NCBI GenBank assembly: GCA_018609045.1
Contig: JABAYK010000071.1
Span: forward strand, 1-53,893
From: Flavobacteriales bacterium
GTDB taxonomy: Bacteria; Bacteroidota; Bacteroidia; Flavobacteriales_G; Salibacteraceae
Reading direction: 5' to 3'
Length of the DNA: 53,893 nt
Part shown: piece by piece, positions 18,700 to 26,312 of the stretch
Position numbering within the stretch: position 1 is the stretch's first letter
Layout of the letters: the number at the start of each line of letters is the position of its first letter
Notes under the pieces: generated by a model
Seen by the model: the letters and a program-made list of their open reading frames with translations, nothing else
Database searches by the model: none
Told to the model about the DNA's origin: nothing
Translations under genes and position numbers: made by a program

Positions 18700-19626
18700 A
18701 TGAAAGTTACAGTTGTTGGAGCAGGAAATGTTGGTGCTACTTGTGCAAATGTTTTAGCTACAAGAGAAATAGCCAATGAAATTATTTTATTGGATATTAA
18801 AGAAGGTGTTGCAGAAGGTAAAGCCCTTGATATTTGGGAAACAGCGCCAATTAATCTTTATGATTCAAGAACCATTGGTGTTACCAATGATTACGAAAGA
18901 ACCGCAGGTAGTGAAGTAGTTGTGATTACTTCTGGTGTTCCAAGAAGACCAGGAATGAGTAGAGACGATCTTATCGCAACCAATGCAGGTATAGTAAAAT
19001 CAGTAACCGAAAATGTTATCAAAAATTCACCTGATGCAATTATCATTATTGTTTCTAATCCACTTGATGTAATGACTTACGCTGCTTATTTAACAGCAAA
19101 AGTTGATTCAAGTAAAGTATTTGGAATGGCAGGTATTTTAGATACAGCAAGATATAGAGCATTTTTAGCCGAAGAGTTAAATGTTTCTCCTAAAGATATT
19201 CAAGCAGTTTTAATGGGAGGGCATGGTGATACAATGGTTCCACTTCCAAGATATACAACTGTTGGTGGTATTCCTGTTTCTGAAATGATTTCTGATGACA
19301 AACTAAATGCTATTGTTGATAGAACTAAAGCAGGTGGTGGTGAAATCGTTAAATTATTAGGAACTTCCGCTTGGTATGCTCCTGGTGCTGCTGCTGCTCA
19401 AATGGTTGAAGCAATCGTAAGAGACCAAAAAAGAATTTTCCCAGTTTGTGCTTGGCTAAAAGGCGAGTATGATTTAAATAATATTTACTTAGGTGTACCA
19501 GTTATATTGGGTAAAAACGGAATCGAAAAAATAATTGAATTAGATTTAAATGAGGATGAAAAAGCCTTGTTAAACGAATCTGCAGAGGCTGTTAGAAGCG
19601 TTATGTCTGTTTTAGACAAAATGTAA
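18700..19626 (+). CDS. mdh: Malate dehydrogenase (NAD-dependent, LDH-like type)
   Basis: The 308-residue enzyme oxidises malate to oxaloacetate in the TCA cycle. It belongs to the LDH-like MDH group: NAD-binding GAGNVGATCA (7-16), acidic D33 after strand two, and the substrate-binding SGVPRRPGMSRDD with its paired arginines, characteristic of MDH rather than LDH. It also has NPLDVMTY, the active-site loop GMAGILDTARYR with the substrate arginine, and the catalytic histidine in LMGGHGDTMVPL. It stands alone between its own promoter and a terminator. The call is secure. Confidence 0.97.
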   Translation: MKVTVVGAGNVGATCANVLATREIANEIILLDIKEGVAEGKALDIWETAPINLYDSRTIGVTNDYERTAGSEVVVITSGVPRRPGMSRDDLIATNAGIVKSVTENVIKNSPDAIIIIVSNPLDVMTYAAYLTAKVDSSKVFGMAGILDTARYRAFLAEELNVSPKDIQAVLMGGHGDTMVPLPRYTTVGGIPVSEMISDDKLNAIVDRTKAGGGEIVKLLGTSAWYAPGAAAAQMVEAIVRDQKRIFPVCAWLKGEYDLNNIYLGVPVILGKNGIEKIIELDLNEDEKALLNESAEAVRSVMSVLDKM

Positions 19627-19646
19627 TTTACACTCGTATTAAATTT

Positions 19647-19679
19647 AAAACCCTATTTTGCTTTGCTTAATAGGGTTTT
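19647..19679 (+). terminator. Intrinsic terminator after mdh
   Basis: AAAACCCTATT (19647-19657) pairs with AATAGGGTTTT (19669-19679) around an 11-base loop and runs into a T-rich stretch, 20 bases after the mdh stop. It separates mdh from the aminotransferase gene. Confidence 0.85.
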
Positions 19680-19730
19680 TTATTTTTATAAGGTTGAAAA
19701 ACTTTCGTACCTGAAATATGTTTATTCAGT

Positions 19731-20837
19731 ATGATTTTAATACCTGATTATATACTCAATTTAAAGACCTACATGCCGGGTAAATCTCCCGAAGAATTAA
19801 AGGCAGAGTTTGGGTTTGAAAAAATGGCTGTGCTATGGAACAATGAAAATAACCATGGTTCTTCTCCAATGGCAAAGCTAGAAATAGAAAAAGCCCTAGA
19901 GCAAACTTACCTATATCCAGACCCTCACGCTATTGAGTTGAGAAACCTAATTGCAGAAAAAGTTGGTAGAAAAGTTGAACACATCGCAGTAGAAAATGGA
20001 TCTGAATCTATATTAAGCAATATTTTTCAAGCCTTCTTTTTTGATGGCGATGAGCTATTAACTTCTGATGGAAGTTTTGTGGCGGTTTACATTTGGGCAG
20101 AGGCTCACAATATTGATGTTACCAAAATTCCACTTACCAAAAATTACGCTTTTAACCTCGATCAAATTCAAAAAAACATTTCGAACAAAACCAAAGCTAT
20201 TTATATAGCAAATCCAAATAACCCAACAGGCGCAGTAATTTCTAAACTTGAGTTGAGGCAGTTTGTAGAAGATATTCCTGAAGATATTTTGGTGATTATT
20301 GACGAAGCCTATTTTGAGTATGCCGAAGGTTTAGGTTTAGATTATCCCAATAGCATTAAATTTTCTAAACCCAATGTTATAACACTAAGAACTTTTTCAA
20401 AAGCATATGGCGTGGCAGGTATTAGAATTGGATATGCAGTTGGTTCACCCGAAGTTATTGAAGCTCTTAATAAAGTGAAAATGACATTTGCACCATCAAA
20501 CTTGGCACAAGCTGCTGGAATTGGCGCCATAAAAGATGATGCGTTTGTAAATAAAACGGTAGCCAATAATACTTTTTGGATAGGTAAGTTTTATGAAACT
20601 TTTACCCAAATGGGTTTAAATTTTTATCGAACAGGAGGTAATTTTGTGATGATAGATTTAGGTTCAGAAGAAAAAGCGGCATCATTAACTAAAACGTTAG
20701 CAGAAAATGGAGTTTTTATCAGACACTTAAAAACTTTTGCTTTGCCAAATTGTGTAAGAGTTACTGTTGGGAAACCTGAAGAAAATCAATTCTTTTTAGA
20801 AACTCTAAAAAAAATATATCTGGAATTTAGTAATTAA
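19731..20837 (+). CDS. PLP-dependent aminotransferase, HisC-like (class I/II)
   Basis: The 368-residue fold-type I aminotransferase resembles histidinol-phosphate aminotransferase. Visible features are YPDPHAIELRNLIAEKVG, AVENGSESILSNIF for the cofactor phosphate loop, IANPNNPTGAVIS, IIDEAYFEYAEG with the PLP-ring aspartate, and the Schiff-base lysine in LRTFSKAYGVAGIRIGYA. No other histidine genes are nearby. It lies 81 bases upstream of the phenylacetate genes on the same strand. HisC-like enzymes often act on aromatic amino acids, so phenylalanine transamination feeding the paa pathway is an attractive but unproven alternative to histidine synthesis. Confidence 0.85.
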   Translation: MILIPDYILNLKTYMPGKSPEELKAEFGFEKMAVLWNNENNHGSSPMAKLEIEKALEQTYLYPDPHAIELRNLIAEKVGRKVEHIAVENGSESILSNIFQAFFFDGDELLTSDGSFVAVYIWAEAHNIDVTKIPLTKNYAFNLDQIQKNISNKTKAIYIANPNNPTGAVISKLELRQFVEDIPEDILVIIDEAYFEYAEGLGLDYPNSIKFSKPNVITLRTFSKAYGVAGIRIGYAVGSPEVIEALNKVKMTFAPSNLAQAAGIGAIKDDAFVNKTVANNTFWIGKFYETFTQMGLNFYRTGGNFVMIDLGSEEKAASLTKTLAENGVFIRHLKTFALPNCVRVTVGKPEENQFFLETLKKIYLEFSN

Positions 20838-20873
20838 AAAAACAAGAAATTTACCAGTGAAATTTGTCATTTA

Positions 20874-20900
20874 TTTGATTTATTAAAAGTGTTAAACTTG
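20874..20900 (+). promoter_or_regulatory. Possible promoter for paaABCD
   Basis: TTTG (20874-20877) and TAAACTTG (20893-20900, one mismatch to TAnnTTTG) are 15 bases apart, 18 bases upstream of the paaA start. The spacing is slightly short, so support is modest. Confidence 0.4.
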
Positions 20901-20918
20901 TAAACCCACAAAAAAATT

Positions 20919-21857
20919 ATGGACGAAAATATTTTACTAGAAAACTTCCAAAAAAAGGTAGACGCAGAAATTAAAGTTGAACCCAAAGATTGGATGCCTG
21001 AGAAATACAGAAAAACACTAATCAGACAAATATCTCAACATGCCCATTCAGAGGTAGTTGGAATGTTACCTGAAGCTAACTGGTTAACAAGAGCCCCGAG
21101 CCTAAGACGCAAAATGATCTTGTTGGCAAAAATTCAAGATGAAGCAGGTCATGGTTTATACTTATACAGTTCTGCAGAAACTTTAGGTGCTGATAGACAA
21201 GACTTAATAGAAGAACTATTATCTGGCAAAGCCAAATACTCATCAATATTTAATTATCCAACTTTAACTTGGGCCGATATAGGTGCAGTTGGTTGGTTGG
21301 TAGATGGCGCAGCCATTATGAACCAAGTAATGCTAACCAGAGCTTCTTATGGACCTTATGCCAGAGCCATGGTTAGAATTTGTAAAGAAGAGAGTTTTCA
21401 CCAACGTCAAGGATTCGAAATTGTAGCCAATTTGGCCAATGGAACCCCTGAACAAAAAGAAATGGCTCAAGATGCCTTGAACAGATGGTGGTGGCCTTCA
21501 TTAATGATGTTTGGTCCAACAGATGATAATTCGCCAAACTCTGCTCTCTCTATGAAATGGAAAATAAAAAGAAAGTCTAACGATGAGTTAAGACAAGATT
21601 TTATAGACAGAACAGTACAACAAGCTGAAGCTATTGGTTTAACAGTTCCTGATAAAGATTTGAAATGGAATGAAGAAAAAGGCCATTATGATTTCGGAAC
21701 CATCAATTGGGATGAATTTTTTGAAGTAATTAAAGGAAATGGTCCATGTAACCAAGAGCGCTTAAGTGCCCGTCAAGAAGCCTATAATAAAGGAAGTTGG
21801 GTGAGAGAAGCAGCCAAAGCTTATGCAGCCAAAAAACAAGTATCAAAAGCAGCCTAA
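20919..21857 (+). CDS. paaA: Phenylacetyl-CoA epoxidase subunit A (catalytic)
   Basis: PaaA is the diiron oxygenase subunit that, with PaaC, forms the core of the complex turning phenylacetyl-CoA into its ring-1,2-epoxide using O2. The 312-residue protein has the expected carboxylate and histidine ligands in HAHSEVVGM (E45), QDEAGHG (E75, H78) and [11 protein letters not shown] (glutamates at 157-158, H161). The region [20 protein letters not shown] is typical of PaaA. The length matches the family (about 310). It is the first gene of a four-gene run with gaps of 15, 1 and -1 bases. The call is secure. Confidence 0.96.
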   Translation: MDENILLENFQKKVDAEIKVEPKDWMPEKYRKTLIRQISQHAHSEVVGMLPEANWLTRAPSLRRKMILLAKIQDEAGHGLYLYSSAETLGADRQDLIEELLSGKAKYSSIFNYPTLTWADIGAVGWLVDGAAIMNQVMLTRASYGPYARAMVRICKEESFHQRQGFEIVANLANGTPEQKEMAQDALNRWWWPSLMMFGPTDDNSPNSALSMKWKIKRKSNDELRQDFIDRTVQQAEAIGLTVPDKDLKWNEEKGHYDFGTINWDEFFEVIKGNGPCNQERLSARQEAYNKGSWVREAAKAYAAKKQVSKAA

Positions 21858-21872
21858 CCAAAATATATTGCT

Positions 21873-22169
21873 ATGAGCCAAAACGAAAAAACAAATTGGC
21901 CTCTATGGGAGGTATTTATTCAATCAAAACCAGGTTTAAGCCACAAACACGTTGGTAGTATTCATGCTGCAGATGCTCAATCTGCAATTGAAAATGCAAG
22001 AGACGTTTACACAAGAAGAAGCGAAGGAACAAGTATTTGGGTAGTTCCTGCAAATGCAATTTCTGCATCATCTCCAGATGATGAAGGAGAGTTTTTTGAA
22101 CCAGCTAACGACAAAGTTTACCGACACCCAACATTTTATAATATTCCTAAAGGGGTAAAATATTTATAA
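21873..22169 (+). CDS. paaB: Phenylacetyl-CoA epoxidase subunit B
   Basis: This 98-residue small subunit has the conserved PaaB start WPLWEVFIQSKPGLSHKHVGS followed by HAADAQSAIENARDVYTRR and SIWVVPANAI. PaaB bridges PaaAC heterodimers and is needed for activity; it has no catalytic residues. It lies between paaA and paaC, one base before the paaC ATG. The call is secure from length, motif and context. Confidence 0.95.
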   Translation: MSQNEKTNWPLWEVFIQSKPGLSHKHVGSIHAADAQSAIENARDVYTRRSEGTSIWVVPANAISASSPDDEGEFFEPANDKVYRHPTFYNIPKGVKYL

Positions 22170-22170
22170 C

Positions 22171-22932
22171 ATGGATGTAAAAGAAGCCTTAAAAATATTT
22201 GCTTTAAATCATGGTGATGATGCATTGGTGCTAAGCCATAGAATTACCGAATGGTGCGGACATGGTCCTGAATTAGAAGAAGATATTGCTCTTTCTAATG
22301 TAGGATTAGATTTACTAGGCCAAGCTCAAAGTTTACTAAATTATGCAGGAGAACTTGGTGGAGAAGGTAAAAACGCCGATGATTTGGCTTACCGAAGAAG
22401 AGAAAGAGAATTTACTAGCTTGCTTTTGGTAGAACAACCAAATGGAAATTATGCCAATACAATTGCAAGGCAGTTTTTTTATGATACTTTCCATTATTAC
22501 TTTTTACAAGGCTTAAAAAATAGTCAAGACGAATTTTTAAAGGGTTTTGCCGAAAAATCAATTAAAGAAGTAGCTTATCATTTAAGACATTCATCGAAAT
22601 GGGTAATAATTTTTGGTGATGGAACAGATGAAAGTCATCAAAAAATTCAGGAAGCAGTAGAGCAAATTTGGAAATATACAGGTGAGATGTTTGAAGTAAG
22701 TGAAGCTTATTCAACGCTTCAAAAAGCCAATATTCTCCCAAATTTAGACGAAGTAAAATCCAATTATCAAACAAAAATTTCTGAAGTTTTGGCTGAAGCT
22801 AAACTTAAAATTCCCGAAGGTACATTTATGTCGACAGGTGGAAGAAATGGAATTCACACTGAAAACTTGGGTTACATGTTAACAGAAATGCAATATTTGG
22901 TTAGAACTTACCCTGATGCCAATTGGGATTGA
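22171..22932 (+). CDS. paaC: Phenylacetyl-CoA epoxidase subunit C (structural)
   Basis: The 253-residue PaaC is the non-catalytic ferritin-like partner of PaaA. Features include LSHRITEWCGHGPELEEDIALSN, NVGLDLLGQAQSLLNYAGEL, REREFTSLLLVEQPNGNYAN and IKEVAYHLRHSSKWVIIFGDGTDESH, all characteristic. Helical content and length match the family. The stop TGA overlaps the paaD ATG by one base. The call is secure. Confidence 0.96.
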   Translation: MDVKEALKIFALNHGDDALVLSHRITEWCGHGPELEEDIALSNVGLDLLGQAQSLLNYAGELGGEGKNADDLAYRRREREFTSLLLVEQPNGNYANTIARQFFYDTFHYYFLQGLKNSQDEFLKGFAEKSIKEVAYHLRHSSKWVIIFGDGTDESHQKIQEAVEQIWKYTGEMFEVSEAYSTLQKANILPNLDEVKSNYQTKISEVLAEAKLKIPEGTFMSTGGRNGIHTENLGYMLTEMQYLVRTYPDANWD

Positions 22933-23420
22933 TGTTATCTGCAGTTGAAATAGAAAAAATTTTATCAGAAATTCCTGATCCTGAAATTCCTGTAATCAAC
23001 ATCAAAGAATTAGGAATTTTAAGAGAAGTTAAAGTTGAAGGTGAAAAAGTATTTATTACAGTTACGCCAACTTATTCAGGTTGCCCTGCCATGAGATTGA
23101 TCGAAGACCAAATTAAGGAGGTTCTTCATGAAAATAAAATTGAATCATTTGAGGTGAAATCTGTATTATCTCCGGCTTGGACAACAGATTGGATTACAGA
23201 TGAGGCAAAGCAAAAATTAGAAGATTACGGAATTGCACCACCCGAAAAGGGTTCGCCAAATAAAAGTTTATTAGACCCATTTGGTCCAAAAGATATTAGG
23301 TGCCCACATTGTAAGTCGAAAGATGTAAAAATGGTAAGTCAGTTTGGCTCTACTGCCTGTAAGGCACATTATAAATGCGTTGAATGTTTAGAGCCTTTCG
23401 ATTATTTCAAGTGTATTTAA
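22932..23420 (+). CDS. paaD: Phenylacetate degradation protein PaaD (MIP18/SufT-type)
   Basis: PaaD helps mature the iron-sulfur/oxygenase system of the phenylacetyl-CoA epoxidase. The ATG at 22932, overlapping the paaC stop, gives 162 residues; an upstream TTG at 22923 is less likely. The N-terminal MIP18-like domain shows LSEIPDPEIPVINIKELGIL and TYSGCPAMRLIEDQI with its conserved cysteine. The C-terminal zinc-binding part has two cysteine pairs, CPHCKSKD and KCVEC, with another cysteine between them in STACKAHY. paaE, the reductase, does not follow; the next genes are on the other strand. Confidence 0.94.
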   Translation: MLSAVEIEKILSEIPDPEIPVINIKELGILREVKVEGEKVFITVTPTYSGCPAMRLIEDQIKEVLHENKIESFEVKSVLSPAWTTDWITDEAKQKLEDYGIAPPEKGSPNKSLLDPFGPKDIRCPHCKSKDVKMVSQFGSTACKAHYKCVECLEPFDYFKCI

Positions 23421-23439
23421 AAATTCTAAAAAGTAATTT

Positions 23440-24285
23440 TTACTTTGTAGCAAAAACAATATTATAGTCCCATAATTTTTCCTGCAAAGCTTTGTATTGA
23501 TAATAACCACTTTTGAAATGAGTTTTTGCAAATCTTGAAACCTTGGGGTTAAAAAAATTATAAAGTTCTGAGGGCAAAAAGCCTAAAATTGAAGCCAAAT
23601 ACATTCTAAATGCAGTTTTTCTAACCTTTTCAGTGTAATCCAAAGAGGTTACAGATGAAAATCCTGTTTGTTTTAAATTAGTTTCAAAGAAATTAACAGT
23701 AACCAAGTTTGAAACACCCCAAGTTTGGCCCCATTTATAAATCCATTTATTTGGGTCATTCGGTTTATTTGAGGTAATAAAACAGTCGCTTAAAATCAAT
23801 CTTCCCCCTTTTTTTAAAACTCTGTATGCCTCTTTAATAAACTCGACTTTATCCACTGCTGAAGAAACACTTTCACAAGCCCAAACCACATCAAATGAAT
23901 TAGATTCAAAGGAAGTATTGCAATAATCCATAATGGCAAAAGAAACTTTGTCGTCAACTTTTTTTTCTTTAGCCAAATTATTGGCGTATTTTAACTGACT
24001 TTCGCTTAACGTTATACCTACAACTTTTGCCCCTGAATTTTGATGAATATAAAAAGAAGACCCGCCCACACCACAACCAGCATCTAGTACATAGTCTGTT
24101 TCTGTTATTTCACATAATTCCATTAACACCTTATTTGTATTTAATAGGGCTTCTGTAAAGTTTTTTGTGCTTTTATCCCAAACCCCATAATGCAGCGCTA
24201 AACCGTCTTTTAAATTCCACCATTTTTCATAGTGATTTTGGGTAGTGTCGTAATAATTTGCAATTTCTTCATTTGTGAATTTCAT
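23440..24285 (-). CDS. SAM-dependent methyltransferase (paralogue 1)
   Basis: The 281-residue class I methyltransferase has motif I VLDAGCGVGGSSFYI (about 66-80), GITLSESQLKYAN, FDVVWACESVSSAVDK and RVLKKGGRLILSDCF. The N-terminal YYDTTQNHYEKWWNLKDGLALHYGVWDK resembles small-molecule methyltransferases of the tocopherol/coclaurine/cyclopropane-synthase neighbourhood. It is clearly related to its upstream neighbour (same opening, same motif I), so the pair arose by duplication. It lies 14 bases after that gene and converges on paaD with only 19 bases between. The substrate is unknown; a lipid or an aromatic quinone-like compound is possible. Confidence 0.82.
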   Translation of the reverse strand: MKFTNEEIANYYDTTQNHYEKWWNLKDGLALHYGVWDKSTKNFTEALLNTNKVLMELCEITETDYVLDAGCGVGGSSFYIHQNSGAKVVGITLSESQLKYANNLAKEKKVDDKVSFAIMDYCNTSFESNSFDVVWACESVSSAVDKVEFIKEAYRVLKKGGRLILSDCFITSNKPNDPNKWIYKWGQTWGVSNLVTVNFFETNLKQTGFSSVTSLDYTEKVRKTAFRMYLASILGFLPSELYNFFNPKVSRFAKTHFKSGYYQYKALQEKLWDYNIVFATK

Positions 24286-24299
24286 AAAACAAAATTTTA

Positions 24300-25166
24300 T
24301 TATTTATCTACCAGTTTTGGTTTATTTGCTGAAAAAATTAGATAATCCCAAATTCCTTTTTTTAAGGTTTGGTATGAAAGTACAGCCCCACGTGAATTTT
24401 GTATTGTAATCTCATTTCCATACGATTTTCCAAAAAAACGTTTTATCCCTCCTAAAGCCAAAGCACCTCTGCCAAAAAGGTTTAGTTTATTTATCGATTT
24501 TGTAACGCTTTTTGTAAAATTTTTTGAATCAATATTTTCAAATCCTGACTCTTTCATGAATTCAGGAATTTTCTCACCTTTTTCTACAAATTGAACAGCC
24601 CAACTATTTAGCCAACTTGTCATTAAATCTAGGTTTTCTTTAGAGTGAGATGGTTTTGATAAAAAGACATCAGCAATAATTATTTTTCCACCTGGTTTAA
24701 GAACCCTAAACATTTCATTTAACACTTTTTTTGAGTCATAAGCATGGCAGAAGCTTTCTAGCATCCAAACAAAATTGAAGGAGTTATCTTTAAATTGAGT
24801 TGCGTGAAAGTCATCAACACTAAATATTGTATTGTTTTCAACACCAAGTTTTCTAGCTGAATTTTCTGCAGATTCTTTTTGGTTATTACTCAATGTAATG
24901 CCGTGCATCTTACAATTAAAGTGTTGGGCTAAAAAAATTGAGCTTCCGCCAACTCCGCACCCTGCATCAAGACCATAATCATTAGGTTGTGGATTAATAA
25001 TTTCTGCTAAAACTTGATTTTCATGAATTAATGCCTCTTGCAGATTTTTTACCCCTTTATCCCATATTCCAAAATGCATGGCCATACACTTATCTAAATG
25101 CCATGCATCTTGGTATGATATTTTTGCATTATCATAATAATTTACAATGGCTTTTTTATCTTTCAT
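24300..25166 (-). CDS. SAM-dependent methyltransferase (paralogue 2)
   Basis: The 288-residue protein shares its layout with the next gene: YYDNAKISYQDAWHLDKCMAMHFGIWDK at the N-terminus, motif I LDAGCGVGGSSIFLA, GITLSNNQKESAEN, FNFVWMLESFCHAYDSKKV and RVLKPGGKIIIADVFL. The C-terminal third diverges most, which suggests different substrates for the two enzymes. It follows the CoA-transferase gene by 72 bases on the same strand. A role in modifying lipids or secondary metabolites is inferred only from family resemblance. Confidence 0.82.
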   Translation of the reverse strand: MKDKKAIVNYYDNAKISYQDAWHLDKCMAMHFGIWDKGVKNLQEALIHENQVLAEIINPQPNDYGLDAGCGVGGSSIFLAQHFNCKMHGITLSNNQKESAENSARKLGVENNTIFSVDDFHATQFKDNSFNFVWMLESFCHAYDSKKVLNEMFRVLKPGGKIIIADVFLSKPSHSKENLDLMTSWLNSWAVQFVEKGEKIPEFMKESGFENIDSKNFTKSVTKSINKLNLFGRGALALGGIKRFFGKSYGNEITIQNSRGAVLSYQTLKKGIWDYLIFSANKPKLVDK

Positions 25167-25238
25167 AGAAACAAAAGTTGTTTGTTTTAAATTAACTCAA
25201 AATAAAATCTAATCAGGTTGTAAATCTGTAATCTATAA

Positions 25239-26309
25239 TTAATTAGAAATTTTAAATGAAACAGTATTTACACTTTTTAGTATTCCTTGTTCAAATATTT
25301 CTTGAGCAATGAGTTGATTGTTTTCTTCATTTTCAAATACTTCATTCATAGATTTTATTTGCCCAAAAGGTATTTCTAATTTTAAAAAGGAACTTTTTAA
25401 TTCCTTAAAATAAAAAAGTGATACTTCTTTTTGAATTAACTGGTTTAACATTTCTCTATTTTTTACCCTTTTAAAATTATCAGAAAAATTTTCAAAAACT
25501 TCTTCAGTAAAATTTAAAAAATTACCTAAAGTTTTAAATTGTTTATTGGTTCCAACAGCCAATAAAAAAGGCTTTTTTTCTTTAGAATAGAAAACACTTC
25601 CATAGGGCGCAATATTAGGATGGTCACTACCCATGGGTTTTGGAATAAATCCATCATTAAGATAGTTTGAAGCTTGATTTACTAATGATGAAATAGCACT
25701 TTCAATTAATGAAACCGAAACCTTTTGGGCTTGGTTTATTTTTTCTCTTTTTAATAAAGCTATTAGTATTCCCTCTTTTAACTGATGTGAGGATAATACA
25801 TCAATTAACGCAACAGGCATTTTGGCAAAAGGCTTTTCAGGAAAACCACTCATAGAGAGATATCCTGCTTCTGCTTGCAAAACCATATCAAAGGCAGGGC
25901 GATTATTTCCTTTTTCGAATCCTGTTATTTCCCCATAAATTAAATTAGGATTTAGATTTTTTAAGTTTTCGAAATCAAGCCTAAAAGATTTTGCAATCCC
26001 CGGTTTAAAATTCACCAAAACTATATCAGCAGTTTTACATATTTTCTGAGCTTCCTCTTGGTGTGATTTTAATTTGAGGTTTAGGGTTTGGTATGTTTTC
26101 CCATAATTTGCAGAGGCAAAATATGAAGAGGTTTTTGTTTCTTTTTTTTCAATTGGATTTTTCCATCCTCTTGTTACATCACCTTCAGGTCCTTCTATTT
26201 TTAATACATCTGCGCCAAGCTCAGCAAAAAATCTACCAACCAAAGGGCCTGCTAAAACACTTGCAAACTCTATTACTTTTAATCCTTTAAAAGGCTTTTG
26301 GTTGCTCAA
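25239..26309 (-). CDS. Class III CoA-transferase (CaiB/BaiF family)
   Basis: The 356-residue protein is a family III CoA-transferase or racemase. It shows LKVIEFASVLAGPLVGRFFAELGADVLKIEGPEGD at the N-terminus, NYGKTYQTLNLKLKS, LVNFKPGIAKSFRLDFENLKNLNPNLIYGEITGF, and the catalytic aspartate in RPAFDMVLQAEAGYLSM. It is slightly shorter than typical members (about 380-400). It starts three bases after the GH57 gene, yet its chemistry fits better with the convergent phenylacetate genes or with methyl-branched acyl-CoA metabolism (alpha-methylacyl-CoA racemase). The substrate is unknown. Confidence 0.85.
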   Translation of the reverse strand: MSNQKPFKGLKVIEFASVLAGPLVGRFFAELGADVLKIEGPEGDVTRGWKNPIEKKETKTSSYFASANYGKTYQTLNLKLKSHQEEAQKICKTADIVLVNFKPGIAKSFRLDFENLKNLNPNLIYGEITGFEKGNNRPAFDMVLQAEAGYLSMSGFPEKPFAKMPVALIDVLSSHQLKEGILIALLKREKINQAQKVSVSLIESAISSLVNQASNYLNDGFIPKPMGSDHPNIAPYGSVFYSKEKKPFLLAVGTNKQFKTLGNFLNFTEEVFENFSDNFKRVKNREMLNQLIQKEVSLFYFKELKSSFLKLEIPFGQIKSMNEVFENEENNQLIAQEIFEQGILKSVNTVSFKISN

Positions 26310-26312
26310 TTG

